Positions 36,077 to 46,498 of a stretch of 58,456 nucleotides of DNA are shown here, piece by piece. Source of the stretch: CAYVKM01 sp964452045 (lineage in GTDB: Bacteria > Calditrichota > Calditrichia > RBG-13-44-9); NCBI GenBank assembly GCA_964452045.1, contig CAYVKM010000014.1, positions 1 through 58,456 of the forward strand. Reading direction: 5' to 3'. The position numbers and the translations under genes are program-made. How positions within the stretch are numbered: position 1 is the first letter of the stretch; every line of letters begins with the position of its first letter. The notes under the pieces are model-generated. The model did not search any database. It saw only the letters and a list, made by a program, of their open reading frames with translations, and was not told where the DNA came from.

Positions 36077-37378
36077 TCACCGGATTAGCATCATTTTCCG
36101 GGACATGACTTGATTATCTATCTCCAGCCTGAGTAAATAAATACCGGAACTTACCGGTCGGTTAAAGCTATCTGTACCATTCCAGGTGATCTTTTTGAAA
36201 CCGGCAGATTGCGCCCCCTTAATCAGGGTCTCGATTTCTCTTCCTGATATATCATATACTCTTAAAACAACTTCTGACTGTTTTGGTAAGGTATAGGTAA
36301 TCCTGGTTGAAGAATTAAAGGGATTGGGAAAATTTGAATTGAGCATAAATCCATCGGGAGTTCCGGGATTTTCCTGAATTGAGCTCACCGTGGAAACTGC
36401 CTTGAGGACAAGTCCATGGTCACCCACAGCCCAGCCGTGCGTTGGATCAACAAAATACACATCCCAGAGAATGTCGGTGGTTCCGCTGGTTTGAGCCGCC
36501 CAGGTAGCTCCCCCATCATCCGTCCCGGCGATCACCCCACCGTAACCAACTGCCCACCCATTATTACTATCTACAAAACAGACCGAATAGAAGGACTCGG
36601 GTATCGTGGAAACGCCCGGTTGTTGAACCCAGGTACTTCCCCCATCTGTAGTTTTATAGATTATCTCTAAAAATCCGACGACCCAACCGGTGTTTCGATC
36701 GATAAAATCAACCGAGTTAACCGGCCAAAAAGTGGGCAAAGTTAAGACCTGCCAGTTGCTTCCCCCATCGGTTGTTTTGAGTACCGTACTGGCGGTTGCC
36801 CCTGATGCGCTCGCTGCAGCCCAACCATAGAGGGAATCGACAAAATCCACATCGGTGATACCTTCGGAAAATGAGCTGTTTTGGGGTAGCCAGGTATTTC
36901 CACCATCCATCGTCTTTAATATTAGACCGCCGGTACCAACCGTCCATCCTAAAGAGTCATTGAAAAATTGAACCGATAATAGGAGAAATATGGAAGCACT
37001 ATTCTGTGGGAACCAAGTATCCCCGCCATTTATTGTTTTTAAAATTGTTCCCAGATCTCCCACTGCCCAGCCCATGGTATCGTTTATAAAAAAAAGAGCA
37101 CGTAAATCATGAGTCGTGCCACTGGATTTGATTTGCCAATTTTCTCCGCCATCCGTTGTTTTAACAATCGTTCCATTATCACCTGCCGCCCAACCGACAC
37201 TATCGTTTAAGAAATAAACACCGTAAAGATCGTTGGTGGTTCCGCCAAACTTACTGTGCCAGGTTATTTCGCTGACGGCCTCTTCTCCGGAGGGCAAAAA
37301 TTGGGTAAAACCGACAAATGGAAAGTTAATAACAAAAAGAAATCCCCAAAGACCAAATTTCTGACACAATTGTTTCAT
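36077..37378 (-). CDS. T9SS cargo protein with seven YCF48 repeats
   Basis: A 433-residue secreted protein: a signal peptide (1-25), seven YCF48/Hcf136-type repeats (about 38-335) and a T9SS sorting tail (about 345-433, with NSNFPNPFNSSTRITYTL and a final SRKMMLIR). The repeat cores read GWAAGDNGTI, GWAVGDLGTI, GWTVGTGGLI, GWAAASASGA, GWVVGFLEII, GWAVGYGGVI and GWAVGDHGLV, each followed by KTxDGGxxW or a variant. Seven such units make one closed propeller in the plant and cyanobacterial relatives. No photosystem link is expected here; a surface-binding role is more likely. It is the most distal gene of the minus-strand island. Confidence 0.9.
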   Translation of the reverse strand: MKQLCQKFGLWGFLFVINFPFVGFTQFLPSGEEAVSEITWHSKFGGTTNDLYGVYFLNDSVGWAAGDNGTIVKTTDGGENWQIKSSGTTHDLRALFFINDTMGWAVGDLGTILKTINGGDTWFPQNSASIFLLLSVQFFNDSLGWTVGTGGLILKTMDGGNTWLPQNSSFSEGITDVDFVDSLYGWAAASASGATASTVLKTTDGGSNWQVLTLPTFWPVNSVDFIDRNTGWVVGFLEIIYKTTDGGSTWVQQPGVSTIPESFYSVCFVDSNNGWAVGYGGVIAGTDDGGATWAAQTSGTTDILWDVYFVDPTHGWAVGDHGLVLKAVSTVSSIQENPGTPDGFMLNSNFPNPFNSSTRITYTLPKQSEVVLRVYDISGREIETLIKGAQSAGFKKITWNGTDSFNRPVSSGIYLLRLEIDNQVMSRKMMLIR

Positions 37379-37470
37379 TTTTACAATCCTTTAAATTTTA
37401 TTCTGCCATTATATCATAAAGGTTAATATTCTCTGTGGATTTTTCCTGCGATAAAATTAATACCGGTCAA

Positions 37471-39201
37471 TTACCGAATTAATATCATTCGTTTTGTTTC
37501 TGTGAATCCCTCACTTTTGAAACGGCAGAAATAGATACCTGAAGCCACCTGCAAACCCCGGTCATCTTTGCCTTCCCAGACAATTGAATGAGTACCAGCT
37601 GGCTGCACTTCATCTATCAATATTCTTATCTCATTACCAAGGATATCATATATCTTCAGCGAAACCATGCTGTTCTGGGGAAGGGAGAATGCAATCGTTG
37701 TAGTGGGGTTGAACGGATTGGGATAATTTTGCTGAAGAGAATATTCCCTGGGGACTTCAAGATCATCAATCAAAGTGACTGAACCTTCTTGCTCACAGAT
37801 TCTGATATTATCGAGGAAGAGATCATTTCCGCCAGCACTCATCGCTTTAAATTTAAATTTAGTTACTCCTTCAGGAAGAGTAAGTTTCATAGTCTCCCAT
37901 TCGTCCGGGTCAGGAACAAATTCGCTTGTTGAATGAGGTGCTGTTACAAGTCCTCCATTTGGTCCGCCATGAAGCAACACAAGACTTTCCCAGTTTTGAC
38001 CGGAATCTGTAGAACAAAGTATTTCAAGACTATCTATAAAATACATAGATGTTGCTGCGTAAGCATAATCGAAAGCTAAAGAATCGCTTTCATTTAAAGG
38101 ATAAAAAGTGTGTGTAATCATAGAACTGACTGAATCCGATATAAGCGATAAAAAGAATTTCGCTCTGGCAGAATTAACACCTTCTCCGTATGCGCTTATG
38201 CCATAATACTTGCTCCACAAATTTTCATCAGAATTCTCAAAACTCCATCCACCAGGCGGAAAACCATTATCATCGAAATTTTCATTCAGAACAATTGAAG
38301 GATCCTGCATTGTAAAAAAGTGCCATGTTCTACCAGTTGCAACACCATCATTATCATAAACATCTACACGCCAGTAATATTCAGTATTATAATCCATTTG
38401 TCCCTGTTCGAATGTTGTAATTGGTGGACCTGAATAAATTGAAGTTAAATTATCGGGATCAGTGCCCCAAAAAACGTCGATTGAAACAGCATTTCCAGGG
38501 TTACTCCAGGAAATATTTTTGTCAATTTCAACTGCTAATTCACCATCGGCTGGATCAGGATTTGATGCCGGGATCCCATTAATTCCAAATAAGGCGAATG
38601 ATAAATCAGTCTCCGAAGTTCCCTGCCATACTGTGGTGATTGGTGTCCAAGTTGTGTAACCCGTTCCGAAACCGTTTGAAGGATTTACCCAAACCGCTTC
38701 ATAATTGTAAGGTCCGGTCGAAGGTTTCCATCCCCATTGCGCATTACCAAGCTGTGTATTCGCAGAAACAGAAATCCAATAATGCCCCACAGGTAGAACA
38801 ATATCTTCATCAATCGGAATGGAAAATGCACCAGCTACACTCGTATCAGCAGTATTATGATAATTATAGAGCTCTGTCCCCGGCAATTCGCCATTAGGAT
38901 CATCATCCGCATAAATTACCACATTAAAAGCTCGCGGATGTATCGAACCATTATAGTACCCGCCAAGGGCCGTTACCTTCGTTATTGTCCATTGATCGTT
39001 ACAAACAAAATCATCCGCAGCATAAGAACTATAGTTGGTTTCATATCCAGCCTCATAAAAATGTGTTGAAACCTTTAGACCACCCGAAGAAGTTGAAGTC
39101 TGATCATATAAAGTATCGTAAGGGACTATTTGTCCATAGAGCGCGAAAGTAAATGCAAAAAACAGAATTAGCGATTGTAATAATCTAGTAATATTTATCA
39201 T
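37471..39201 (-). CDS. T9SS cargo protein with MAM-like domain and two beta-sandwich domains
   Basis: A 576-residue secreted protein. After the signal peptide (1-23) comes a beta-sandwich (about 30-205) with SYAADDFVCNDQWTITKVTAL, then a fibronectin-like module (about 210-300, PDPADGELAVEIDKNISW to WRVDVYDNDG), a choice-of-anchor J/MAM-like jelly-roll (about 302-480, from FPPGGWSFENSDENLWSKY to FLDNIRICE) and the T9SS tail (QQNYPNPFNPTTTIAFSL to TKRMILIR). It is the only long island gene without a propeller. A sampled line is about 35 percent GC, lower than most of the window. No catalytic motif is visible. Confidence 0.85.
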   Translation of the reverse strand: MINITRLLQSLILFFAFTFALYGQIVPYDTLYDQTSTSSGGLKVSTHFYEAGYETNYSSYAADDFVCNDQWTITKVTALGGYYNGSIHPRAFNVVIYADDDPNGELPGTELYNYHNTADTSVAGAFSIPIDEDIVLPVGHYWISVSANTQLGNAQWGWKPSTGPYNYEAVWVNPSNGFGTGYTTWTPITTVWQGTSETDLSFALFGINGIPASNPDPADGELAVEIDKNISWSNPGNAVSIDVFWGTDPDNLTSIYSGPPITTFEQGQMDYNTEYYWRVDVYDNDGVATGRTWHFFTMQDPSIVLNENFDDNGFPPGGWSFENSDENLWSKYYGISAYGEGVNSARAKFFLSLISDSVSSMITHTFYPLNESDSLAFDYAYAATSMYFIDSLEILCSTDSGQNWESLVLLHGGPNGGLVTAPHSTSEFVPDPDEWETMKLTLPEGVTKFKFKAMSAGGNDLFLDNIRICEQEGSVTLIDDLEVPREYSLQQNYPNPFNPTTTIAFSLPQNSMVSLKIYDILGNEIRILIDEVQPAGTHSIVWEGKDDRGLQVASGIYFCRFKSEGFTETKRMILIR

Positions 39202-39348
39202 TTTGTACCCTCTTTTTTATAATTAGAACTGCTGGGTTTTAAAGATAAGCCAGTCATCATTTGATTCGTTATATATTATATACATATTAGAACTGCATTT
39301 GTTCTCTACGTTGTGCTATGTAAAATCACCGGCACGAGATAGACAAAA

Positions 39349-39663
39349 TTAAATGTCAGGCCACTGGTCACGATCACCAGATCCGTCAGCTCCGACTACC
39401 CATCGGTTATTTATATCCGAAAAATGATATTCCAGAAAGATTGTTACCGGTTGCGGAAGATTGCATTGACCAGTTTTATCGCCATCCGCAGTGTGAGTAA
39501 TCTTTGCACCAGTCCCGTATGCCCATCCATATTCCTGATCGGCAAATAAAACATCCTGAAATTTTGAAGTGATTCCGGAGGATTGATTATTCCAACTCCC
39601 TTGCGCGAAGCAAGCAACTGAAAGTAAGGTTGCCATTAGAATTGCATACAGGATGGTCTTCAT
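39349..39663 (-). pseudogene. Degraded YCF48-repeat gene remnant
   Basis: A 104-residue remainder of a YCF48-repeat protein. It has an intact signal peptide (about 1-20) and one recognisable repeat (WNNQSSGITSKFQDVLFADQ, GWAYGTGAKITHTADG), then a decayed second repeat in which the expected KTW of the blade end is altered (KTGQCNLPQP) and the core reads NNRWVVGADG. It ends abruptly without further repeats or a T9SS tail. It sits between two intact cargo genes, which fits loss of a duplicated copy by deletion. It could still be expressed as a small secreted peptide. Confidence 0.7.
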
Positions 39664-39904
39664 ACCACTTCCCTTTCGAATTTATTAATAGGTGGCTTAT
39701 CCATCAAGACCGTCCGAAAATTAGTTATTGTATGTTGTACATTCATCACAAAAGTGTAACATTTCTTTCATGTCATACTTTTTATTGGTATTTTTATTGC
39801 GTGAAATAAAATGTTGATATCGTATTTTAAGCTCATATCAAATGACTTGTGAAGATTTAATATTCACCTAAATGATTGTTTTTATCAATTTACGCTATTT
39901 GATA

Positions 39905-40904
39905 TTATTTCATTAAAATCATTTTGATAATCTTCGTCTGCTGACCGGATGTTAATTTACAGAGATAGACGCCTGAAGGCTTATCACTCGCATGCCAGTT
40001 GAAGGTATGCTTACCGGCTGACAGATATCCGGAGATAAGCGTAGTTACCCGCTGACCAACCAAGTTGTAGATTTCCAGCGAAACCTTGCTGTTCTGGGTA
40101 AGGGAGAATGCAATCGTTGTACTGGGATTGAATGGATTGGGATAATTCTGTTCAAGCGAAAACCCGATTGGTACAGATGGTTTAGGTTCAATAGGAACAG
40201 CGCTACTAGTAGAAATAATGGTTCCAAGATGGCCAGATGCCCAACCGAAATTTTCATCAAAGAAAAATACCCGATACAGATAATTAACTGACGGTATATT
40301 CTGTAATGCCCAGTTTGCCCCACCATCTGAGGTTTGATATACTATAGCTTCGTTATTATCATCTCCACCGACTACCCATCCATTCAAGTTGTCAGTAAAA
40401 TAAATACTCGAAAAGTTTTCATCTGAACCAAACTGTGTTTCATTCCAATTTGCACCCCCATCAGTTGTTTTAAAAACTGCCGTATAGTGAGGTAAACCAA
40501 GATATTCCCCTGTAACCCAGCCGGTAAGACTATCTACAAAAAATATGTCATAAAAATGAAAGGATGGTATTACTTGTTGCGACCAGCTGCTTCCTCCATC
40601 TGTTGTTTTCATAATTATTCCCGACTCACCGGTAGCATAGCCGTTATTCTGATTAACAAAAATGATACTTCTAAGAAGCGATTCATATGACCCACTATAT
40701 TGTGCACTCCAGTTAACTCCGCCGTTGCTTGTGTGTAATATAACCCTGTGAGGGATATAATTGGGAAAAATTCCTGCGTCTCCACCGGCAATCCAGCCTA
40801 TATCGGAATTTACAAAGTAAATTCTGTAAAAATCCCTGCTATTAGGAGCTATTTGGTCAACCCAGGTTTGACCCCCGTCAGAAGTATGTACAATTTTTCC
40901 GCCG
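39905..40904 (-). CDS. T9SS cargo protein with YCF48 repeats, N-terminus lost in the assembly gap
   Basis: The visible 332 codons run open from the gap at 40904 to the stop. They hold the end of one YCF48 repeat (GGKIVHTSDGGQTW), then five full repeats with cores GWIAGGDAG, GYATGESGII, GWVTGEYLGL, GWVVGGDDNN and GWASGHLGTI. The tail has QNYPNPFNPSTTIAFSL and ends TKIIKMILMK; the FlgD-like part is the short form (KHTFNWHASDKPSGVY). By analogy with its seven-repeat relatives, about one more repeat and the signal peptide should lie in the gap. The ATG at 40612 is internal to a repeat and not the start. Confidence 0.85.
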
Positions 40905-41004
40905 NNNNNNNNNNNNNNNNNNNNNNNNNNNNNNNNNNNNNNNNNNNNNNNNNNNNNNNNNNNNNNNNNNNNNNNNNNNNNNNNNNNNNNNNNNNNNNNN
41001 NNNN
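40905..41004. other. Assembly gap (100 N) between two T9SS genes
   Basis: Exactly 100 N. It must hide the last few codons and stop of the VCBS gene, an intergenic stretch, and the start of the YCF48 gene with a signal peptide and most likely one repeat, so the real gap is probably over 250 bases. Open frames that cross the Ns are artefacts. Confidence 0.95.
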
Positions 41005-42852
41005 CGCCGAGATAAATTCACCGGACTCAATTCTATAATAATAAATTCCACTGCTTAAATCAGTGGCATTAAACTTCAGTTCGTAATTACCGGCTACTTT
41101 AAATTCATTTACAAGGGTGGCTACTTTTTTTCCCAGGATATTGAAAACTTCCAAATGAACCCTACCTGCTTCCGGGATAGAATATTTAATTGTCGTGGTG
41201 GGATTAAAGGGATTAGGATAATTTGAATACAGCTTGAATATCGATGGTTTGTTACTAATTTTCTTGTCGTTTATACCTACAACTTCAGACCAACTAATTG
41301 TAACATCTTCTAGAATAGGAGAGATACCGGGATCCATGGTTTCTAGTAAGACCTTGTATTGGACATATTGATCACCATTATCAAGATAATTCGCGAGACT
41401 TGTGGACGTGGTAATATCCACAGACCAATCGCCCATATATTGGGGATCAATGGAACTTCTTACCTGAAAAGATATTGATGTTCCCAACGGTTCGTCGGAT
41501 GTCCAGATAAGGCTGTCCCAGTCGGCAACAGTCTGAATATCGAGAATACTCGAAACCAGTTCACTAGATCCAACACAACATGTTACATCCCACCAGCTGA
41601 TGTCCCCAGCTTCCTGGGCCACTCCAATTATATCAGGATCACCATCGCCGTCCATATCAGCAGTAGCTACATCCCTGGCACCATCGAAGTTGCCGTCAAT
41701 TAAATGTTCGTACCAGGTTAAGCCTGAACCGTCTGTATTTTCCCACCAGGTAATGTCATCACCAAAAAACGCTGATCCCAGTACATCTGTATCACCGTCA
41801 TCATCCATATCAGAGGCATATACTGCGAATGCCCAATTAAAATTACTGTTTATAGAATGTTCAATCCAGCTATTGCCGGCACCGTCGGAATTCTCCCACC
41901 ATGTAATATCCCATCCAAGGGAAGCCGCGCCAAGTATATCTGTATCTCCATCACCATCAATATCAGATGCAAATACCGACCTGGCACCGTTGAAACTGTT
42001 GCTGACAACATGTTCATCCCAGTTAGTACCAGAACCATTAACATTTTCCCACCAACGTACATCATCGCCGTTATAAGATGCTCCCACAGCGTCTATATCC
42101 CCATCGCCATCCACATCGGCACCGTAAACATCAGTTGCGTTGTTAAAGTTATCAATAGTATATTCTGTCCAGTTTGTACCTGAGCCACCCACATTTTCAA
42201 GCCATAAAACTTTGTTGTAACTATCGTCTGTGCTTAGCAAGTCTTCATCCCCATCGCCATCAATATCAGCCGCGAATACTGAACTGGCATTTTGAATTGA
42301 GCTGGGAATAGTGTGTTCTGTCAAGTTAGTACCCGAACCATCAATATTCTCCCACCAGGCTAAATCGTTTACGGTCCCATGGGCACCACCTATTATGTCA
42401 ATATCCCCATCGCCATCCAAATCGGCGCTACAGATCGTTGGAGCGGAACTGAAGTTGTCATCCACGGTATGACGAATCCAGCTAGTACCTAAGCTGTCGG
42501 TATTCTCCCACCAGTCTATCCTGCCCGAGTAAAAGTAAGGGGGACCATATTGACCGGCTGCCCCCAGAATGTCGGTATCTCCGTCGCCATCTATGTCAGC
42601 CGGACATGCGTAGTTAGCCCTGACATAACCACCAGAGATAAGATGCTCCATCGGTGAAGAATAGGAGAGATTCAATTCTCCTGTGGAAGAATACCAATTA
42701 ACACCGATTCCCATATCGAAGGTATTACCCCAGTTTAAAGCAGGACCCGAAATCCCTGGTCCCCCCGACCAGTCCGTTTGTATAGCAGTTTCAGCGATTG
42801 CCAAAGATCCAACTGCTATTGAAATCAACGAAATAAGGACCTTATTAAACAT
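41005..42852 (-). CDS. T9SS cargo protein with seven VCBS/FG-GAP calcium-type repeats, C-terminus lost in the gap
   Basis: The visible 616 codons encode a signal peptide (1-20) and seven FG-GAP/VCBS repeats (about 60-430). Their calcium-loop cores are DIDGDGDTD, DLDGDGDID, DIDGDGDED, DVDGDGDID, DIDGDGDTD, DMDDDGDTD and DMDGDGDPD, each followed by WWEN about 20 residues later. A linker domain with the only CC pair (VTCCVGSSEL) and the sorting tail (YSNYPNPFNPTTTIKYSI) follow, and the frame runs into the gap at GEFISA, about eight residues before the expected end. Seven FG-GAP units form a propeller, as in integrin alpha chains. AAAGGAGC precedes the ATG at 42852. Confidence 0.88.
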
Positions 42853-43005
42853 TTCTTGCTCCTTTAATTTTGATTGAAAAAGCTTAATATTAAAGTGCCC
42901 TAAATTATTTTGATATTAGGTATTTTTCTAAGTTCTTAAGAAACAATAAATCTTTATATTCAAATATTTGTGTCCACTTAGTTATCAATATTAAAAACGT
43001 ATTTT

Positions 43006-44319
43006 TTACTTCAATAACAGCATCTTCTTCGTTTCGCCAAATTCGCCTGCCTCTAACCTATATAGATACATTCCACTGGCTAAACCGCTGGCGTTCCAAT
43101 CATATTTGTTTTTACCACCATTCATTTTTTTCGAAACCAGCGTAGCCAGTTCCTCACCCAAAATATTGTAAATCTTCAGAGTCACAAACTCAGCATGCGG
43201 CAAAGCAAATTCAAATGTTGTGCTTGGGTTAAACGGATTGGGATAATTTTGATATAGTTCAACCGAATGGGGGAGGTTACTAATATTATGAGATATTGTG
43301 GTGAGAAATGGATTTAGAGCCACAGTAACAGTGCCATCGCTCCGGCCGTAACAAAATGTCTGGCCATCAGGAGCAAAGTCGATAGAGTAAGCTGCATTAC
43401 CCAATCCCTGATCGTAGTATTTAAGGAGCGTACCATCAGAAACACGCCAGATTTTAATATTTGGATATATGTTGGGAGAAATTCCATCCCGACCGCAGGA
43501 AATCAAGGTTTGTCCATCTGCAGAAAAAGACACATCAAAAACCCAGGCCAAGTGACCATCCAAGGTTCGAAGCAAGGTGCCATCCGAGACTCGCCACAAT
43601 TTGATGGTAGATTCACTCGGATTATCATAACCACCCGCACCGGAGGCAAGCATCTCCCCGTCGGGAGAAAAATCGATAGTACTAACATCATCGGTGTGGC
43701 CGGTAAGTGTGTGGAGGATAGTACCGCTGGCGATATCCCACAGGTTTATCGTATTTGTGGTAAGCGCAGCAGCTATTATTTGTCCATCCGGGGAAAAAGC
43801 AATGTCTGTAATATATCCCGGTCCATTGTAATAAGAACCAATTTCCATACCATCGGATACACGGTGTATTACAACATATCGATTTACACCTCCACCTGCA
43901 GAAGCAACCAGTGATCCGTCTGGAGAGAATTTCACAAAACAACCTCCATAATGATATAATATGGTTCCTTGTGATATGTCGATTATGTCCATAACTCCAC
44001 CGGGAGGGAAAGTTCCAACAACATAGCCCGCAGCAAGCAGACTATCATTGGGTGAGATACTAACGGATAAGAGATCAGAAGCAAAACCAGGAATAGTCTG
44101 AAGTAGATTACCATTCGAAGCTTGCCAGATTTTGGCTTCTGTGCCGCCCCCGGAAATAACCTTTTGTCCATTTTGGGAAAAACTAACAGAGCTTACACTA
44201 TTTGAATGGCCGGAAATACTCCAAATAATATCCGGGGAGCCCTGACCATATAATATGCCGGTCATAGCTACTATTAGTAATAGATTAATGATGAAACCAA
44301 TCTGTTTTTTATTAGGCAT
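43006..44319 (-). CDS. T9SS cargo protein with seven WD40 repeats
   Basis: A 437-residue secreted protein: a signal peptide (about 1-25), seven WD40-type units (about 30-330) and the T9SS tail (YQNYPNPFNPSTTFEFAL to TKKMLLLK). The unit cores are VSFSQNGQKVISGG, VSISPNDSLLAAG, VKFSPDGSLVASAG, IAFSPDGQIIAAA, IDFSPDGEMLASG, VSFSADGQTLISCG and IDFAPDGQTFCYG. ATG 44319 is chosen because GGAGGG sits seven bases upstream; an ATG five codons earlier overlaps that site. It is 48 bases downstream of the Asp-box gene and 153 bases upstream of the VCBS gene. WD40 domains on secreted bacterial proteins are unusual but known in FCB cargo. Confidence 0.9.
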   Translation of the reverse strand: MPNKKQIGFIINLLLIVAMTGILYGQGSPDIIWSISGHSNSVSSVSFSQNGQKVISGGGTEAKIWQASNGNLLQTIPGFASDLLSVSISPNDSLLAAGYVVGTFPPGGVMDIIDISQGTILYHYGGCFVKFSPDGSLVASAGGGVNRYVVIHRVSDGMEIGSYYNGPGYITDIAFSPDGQIIAAALTTNTINLWDIASGTILHTLTGHTDDVSTIDFSPDGEMLASGAGGYDNPSESTIKLWRVSDGTLLRTLDGHLAWVFDVSFSADGQTLISCGRDGISPNIYPNIKIWRVSDGTLLKYYDQGLGNAAYSIDFAPDGQTFCYGRSDGTVTVALNPFLTTISHNISNLPHSVELYQNYPNPFNPSTTFEFALPHAEFVTLKIYNILGEELATLVSKKMNGGKNKYDWNASGLASGMYLYRLEAGEFGETKKMLLLK

Positions 44320-44382
44320 GGTACATCCCTCCATTATATTAATTCATACATAGCTCGACAAAACCGATAGTTAAAATAGACC

Positions 44383-46482
44383 TTATTTCATTAGAATCAT
44401 TTTTCTACTCTTTGTGAAATCTCCGCTATGAAGCTGATAAAAATATATCCCCGAGCTAACCAAATTTCCCCATTTATCTGTGCCATTCCATATAACCGAT
44501 TTTTGACCGGGAGATTGTACTTGATCAACCAGGGTTCTGACCTCCTGACCCAACATATCATAAATTGTCAAGACAACTCTTACGGCCTGTGGTATATTAT
44601 ACTGGATGGTGGTAGTTGGATTGAAGGGATTGGGATAATTTTGAGCGAGATAAAATGTCTGTGGGACATCCGGCCGGGACACAATATTTACCAGTCCCGG
44701 GCGTAATCTTCGCCAGACACCATTGTAGTCTGTACCAGCAAACATAAATGAATCATTCGCAGTAAAAGCTTCCACCGGTGCACGTTGCCCAAGTCCCTCA
44801 CTGTATGGTGAGAATGAGGCACCATTATTGTAAGAAACATAAATCCAGTTTGGTTCCAGATCTGTTCCGGCAAGTACCATCCCATTACCCATTGGACCAA
44901 GTTCAAAGATTGAGGCATCTCCTGGAAAGCCGCCGCTGACAAACCAGGTACTGCCATAATTGGAGGAATAACGGGCACCCTCAAAGAAGGAACCCGCAAA
45001 AGCATTATTGTCAATTGCGGCAACCTCTATATAGTCCACAGTACTTTGAAGTGATAAACTCCAGTTAATACCATTATCACTGGATCGATAAATACCAGCA
45101 CCCAAAACCGGCGCATAAGCATAGCTACCAGCGGCAGCAATACTTGGGATATGTAGATTGGGAATGTTTGTCTGATACCAGTTTGAGCCCTCATTCGGAG
45201 AATAATAAATCCCCTCATCTGTCGCGGCGATAATATTGTTCCCACTAGCAACTAGACCTTTAATAAATGATAAACCAGGAGGAAAACCTGCATTGCCACA
45301 TCTGATCCAGGTTCCGCCATTATCGGTCGACTTATAAACAGAAGCATCAAAATAGAGCTGCATACTCGCATATATGACTCCATCTAACTCGCACATATCC
45401 CAAACATCACCATATTTCGTGGTATCATTTGTTCCTGCCAGTTTCACCCAATTGTCACCGTTATCATCTGTCCGGTACGCACCATCACGGGTTCCGGCAA
45501 AAACACTTGATCCATATTCAATTAAAGAAAGTATGCTGGAACCCGCCGGAAAACCGGTCACGGATTTGCTCCATTGTAACCCCATATCCATCGATCTGTA
45601 AATGCCAACATAATGAGTCCCCGCGATTAGGGTTGATGAGTTGGTTGCGGTAATAGCACGGACATCCTTGGGACCCATACCGTCGTTGGCCGCAAACCAA
45701 TTTGAGCCGTTATCTGTAGACTTATATACACCGTCGTAAGAGGTGCCCATAAATAATGTCGAACCTACAGAGGTTATCGAATTAATATTAACAATACTAA
45801 ATGAGAAATTAAGCGGAATTTGTGTGAATGTATTTCCCTGATCGGTGGAACGATATATTTCATTAACGCAACCTACAACTACTAGATTCCCTTCACTGAA
45901 GAATGACCAGGGGGCAGCCCCCGATAAATCATTGACCTCGGACCAATTTTCTCCATTATCAGTCGATACAAATGTAGAACCGTATATTGCTGCAAAAATT
46001 TTATTTCCGCTGACACCCATTGAGAGAATGCTGTAATATCCAAATAATTGTTCCCATGTTTCTCCGTTATCGGATGACCGATATACCCCGTCATCTATAG
46101 TACTGGCAAATATCAAAGAGTCCTTCACCACCATTGCCGTCACCGCAAGATTTGCTACATTTGAGGGTGCCATCCAATTTTGACCATTATCCATAGAGCG
46201 GAAAACTCCGCCACCAAAAGTGGCTGCCAGCAGATATCCTTGTTGGTTCTTGGCAACCGCTGTCACTTCCAGGTTCTCAATCCCGGCATTTAATGGTAGC
46301 CAGCTTATACCGTCATCCGTAGAGGCATATAAACCTTCCACCCCGGTCCCGGCATAGATTATACTATCAATGGTGACTAGAGAACTGATCGACACTCCCT
46401 CAGGTCCATTAGTGCGGGTCCATTGTGGATAAACACTTGATACAAAAAGTAAAATCCATAGTAGATACAGTAAGCTTTTCAT
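44383..46482 (-). CDS. T9SS cargo protein with fourteen Asp-box (BNR) repeats
   Basis: A 699-residue secreted protein: a signal peptide (1-20), Asp-box repeats over about 22-605, and the T9SS tail (AQNYPNPFNPTTTIQYNI to SRKMILMK). Thirteen Asp-box-type cores of the form S-x-D-x-G-x-x-W can be counted, from YASTDDGISW to the degenerate YVSYNNGASF, and one last strand without the box (GVWRRLRPG). This fits two seven-bladed propellers joined end to end, as in GH74 xyloglucanases. The catalytic acids of GH74 or of sialidases could not be identified, so I do not call it an enzyme. It starts 16 bases after the LVIVD gene stop and is 48 bases ahead of the WD40 gene. Confidence 0.88.
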   Translation of the reverse strand: MKSLLYLLWILLFVSSVYPQWTRTNGPEGVSISSLVTIDSIIYAGTGVEGLYASTDDGISWLPLNAGIENLEVTAVAKNQQGYLLAATFGGGVFRSMDNGQNWMAPSNVANLAVTAMVVKDSLIFASTIDDGVYRSSDNGETWEQLFGYYSILSMGVSGNKIFAAIYGSTFVSTDNGENWSEVNDLSGAAPWSFFSEGNLVVVGCVNEIYRSTDQGNTFTQIPLNFSFSIVNINSITSVGSTLFMGTSYDGVYKSTDNGSNWFAANDGMGPKDVRAITATNSSTLIAGTHYVGIYRSMDMGLQWSKSVTGFPAGSSILSLIEYGSSVFAGTRDGAYRTDDNGDNWVKLAGTNDTTKYGDVWDMCELDGVIYASMQLYFDASVYKSTDNGGTWIRCGNAGFPPGLSFIKGLVASGNNIIAATDEGIYYSPNEGSNWYQTNIPNLHIPSIAAAGSYAYAPVLGAGIYRSSDNGINWSLSLQSTVDYIEVAAIDNNAFAGSFFEGARYSSNYGSTWFVSGGFPGDASIFELGPMGNGMVLAGTDLEPNWIYVSYNNGASFSPYSEGLGQRAPVEAFTANDSFMFAGTDYNGVWRRLRPGLVNIVSRPDVPQTFYLAQNYPNPFNPTTTIQYNIPQAVRVVLTIYDMLGQEVRTLVDQVQSPGQKSVIWNGTDKWGNLVSSGIYFYQLHSGDFTKSRKMILMK

Positions 46483-46498
46483 TTTATACCATCCTTAA

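Noticed and set aside
36077..37378. Photosystem II assembly function suggested by the YCF48 match
   Set aside because: The proteins are secreted T9SS cargo in a cluster with other propeller families, and no photosynthesis gene is present. Only the fold is shared.
40849..42852. A 667-codon frame running from the VCBS gene through the Ns
   Set aside because: The residues after the gap belong to another frame of the YCF48 gene. The true VCBS end and the YCF48 start are both hidden in the gap.
44383..46482. Sialidase assignment from Asp-boxes
   Set aside because: Sialidases have four or five Asp-boxes, an RIP motif and six blades. Here thirteen boxes are present and no RIP motif or arginine triad was found.
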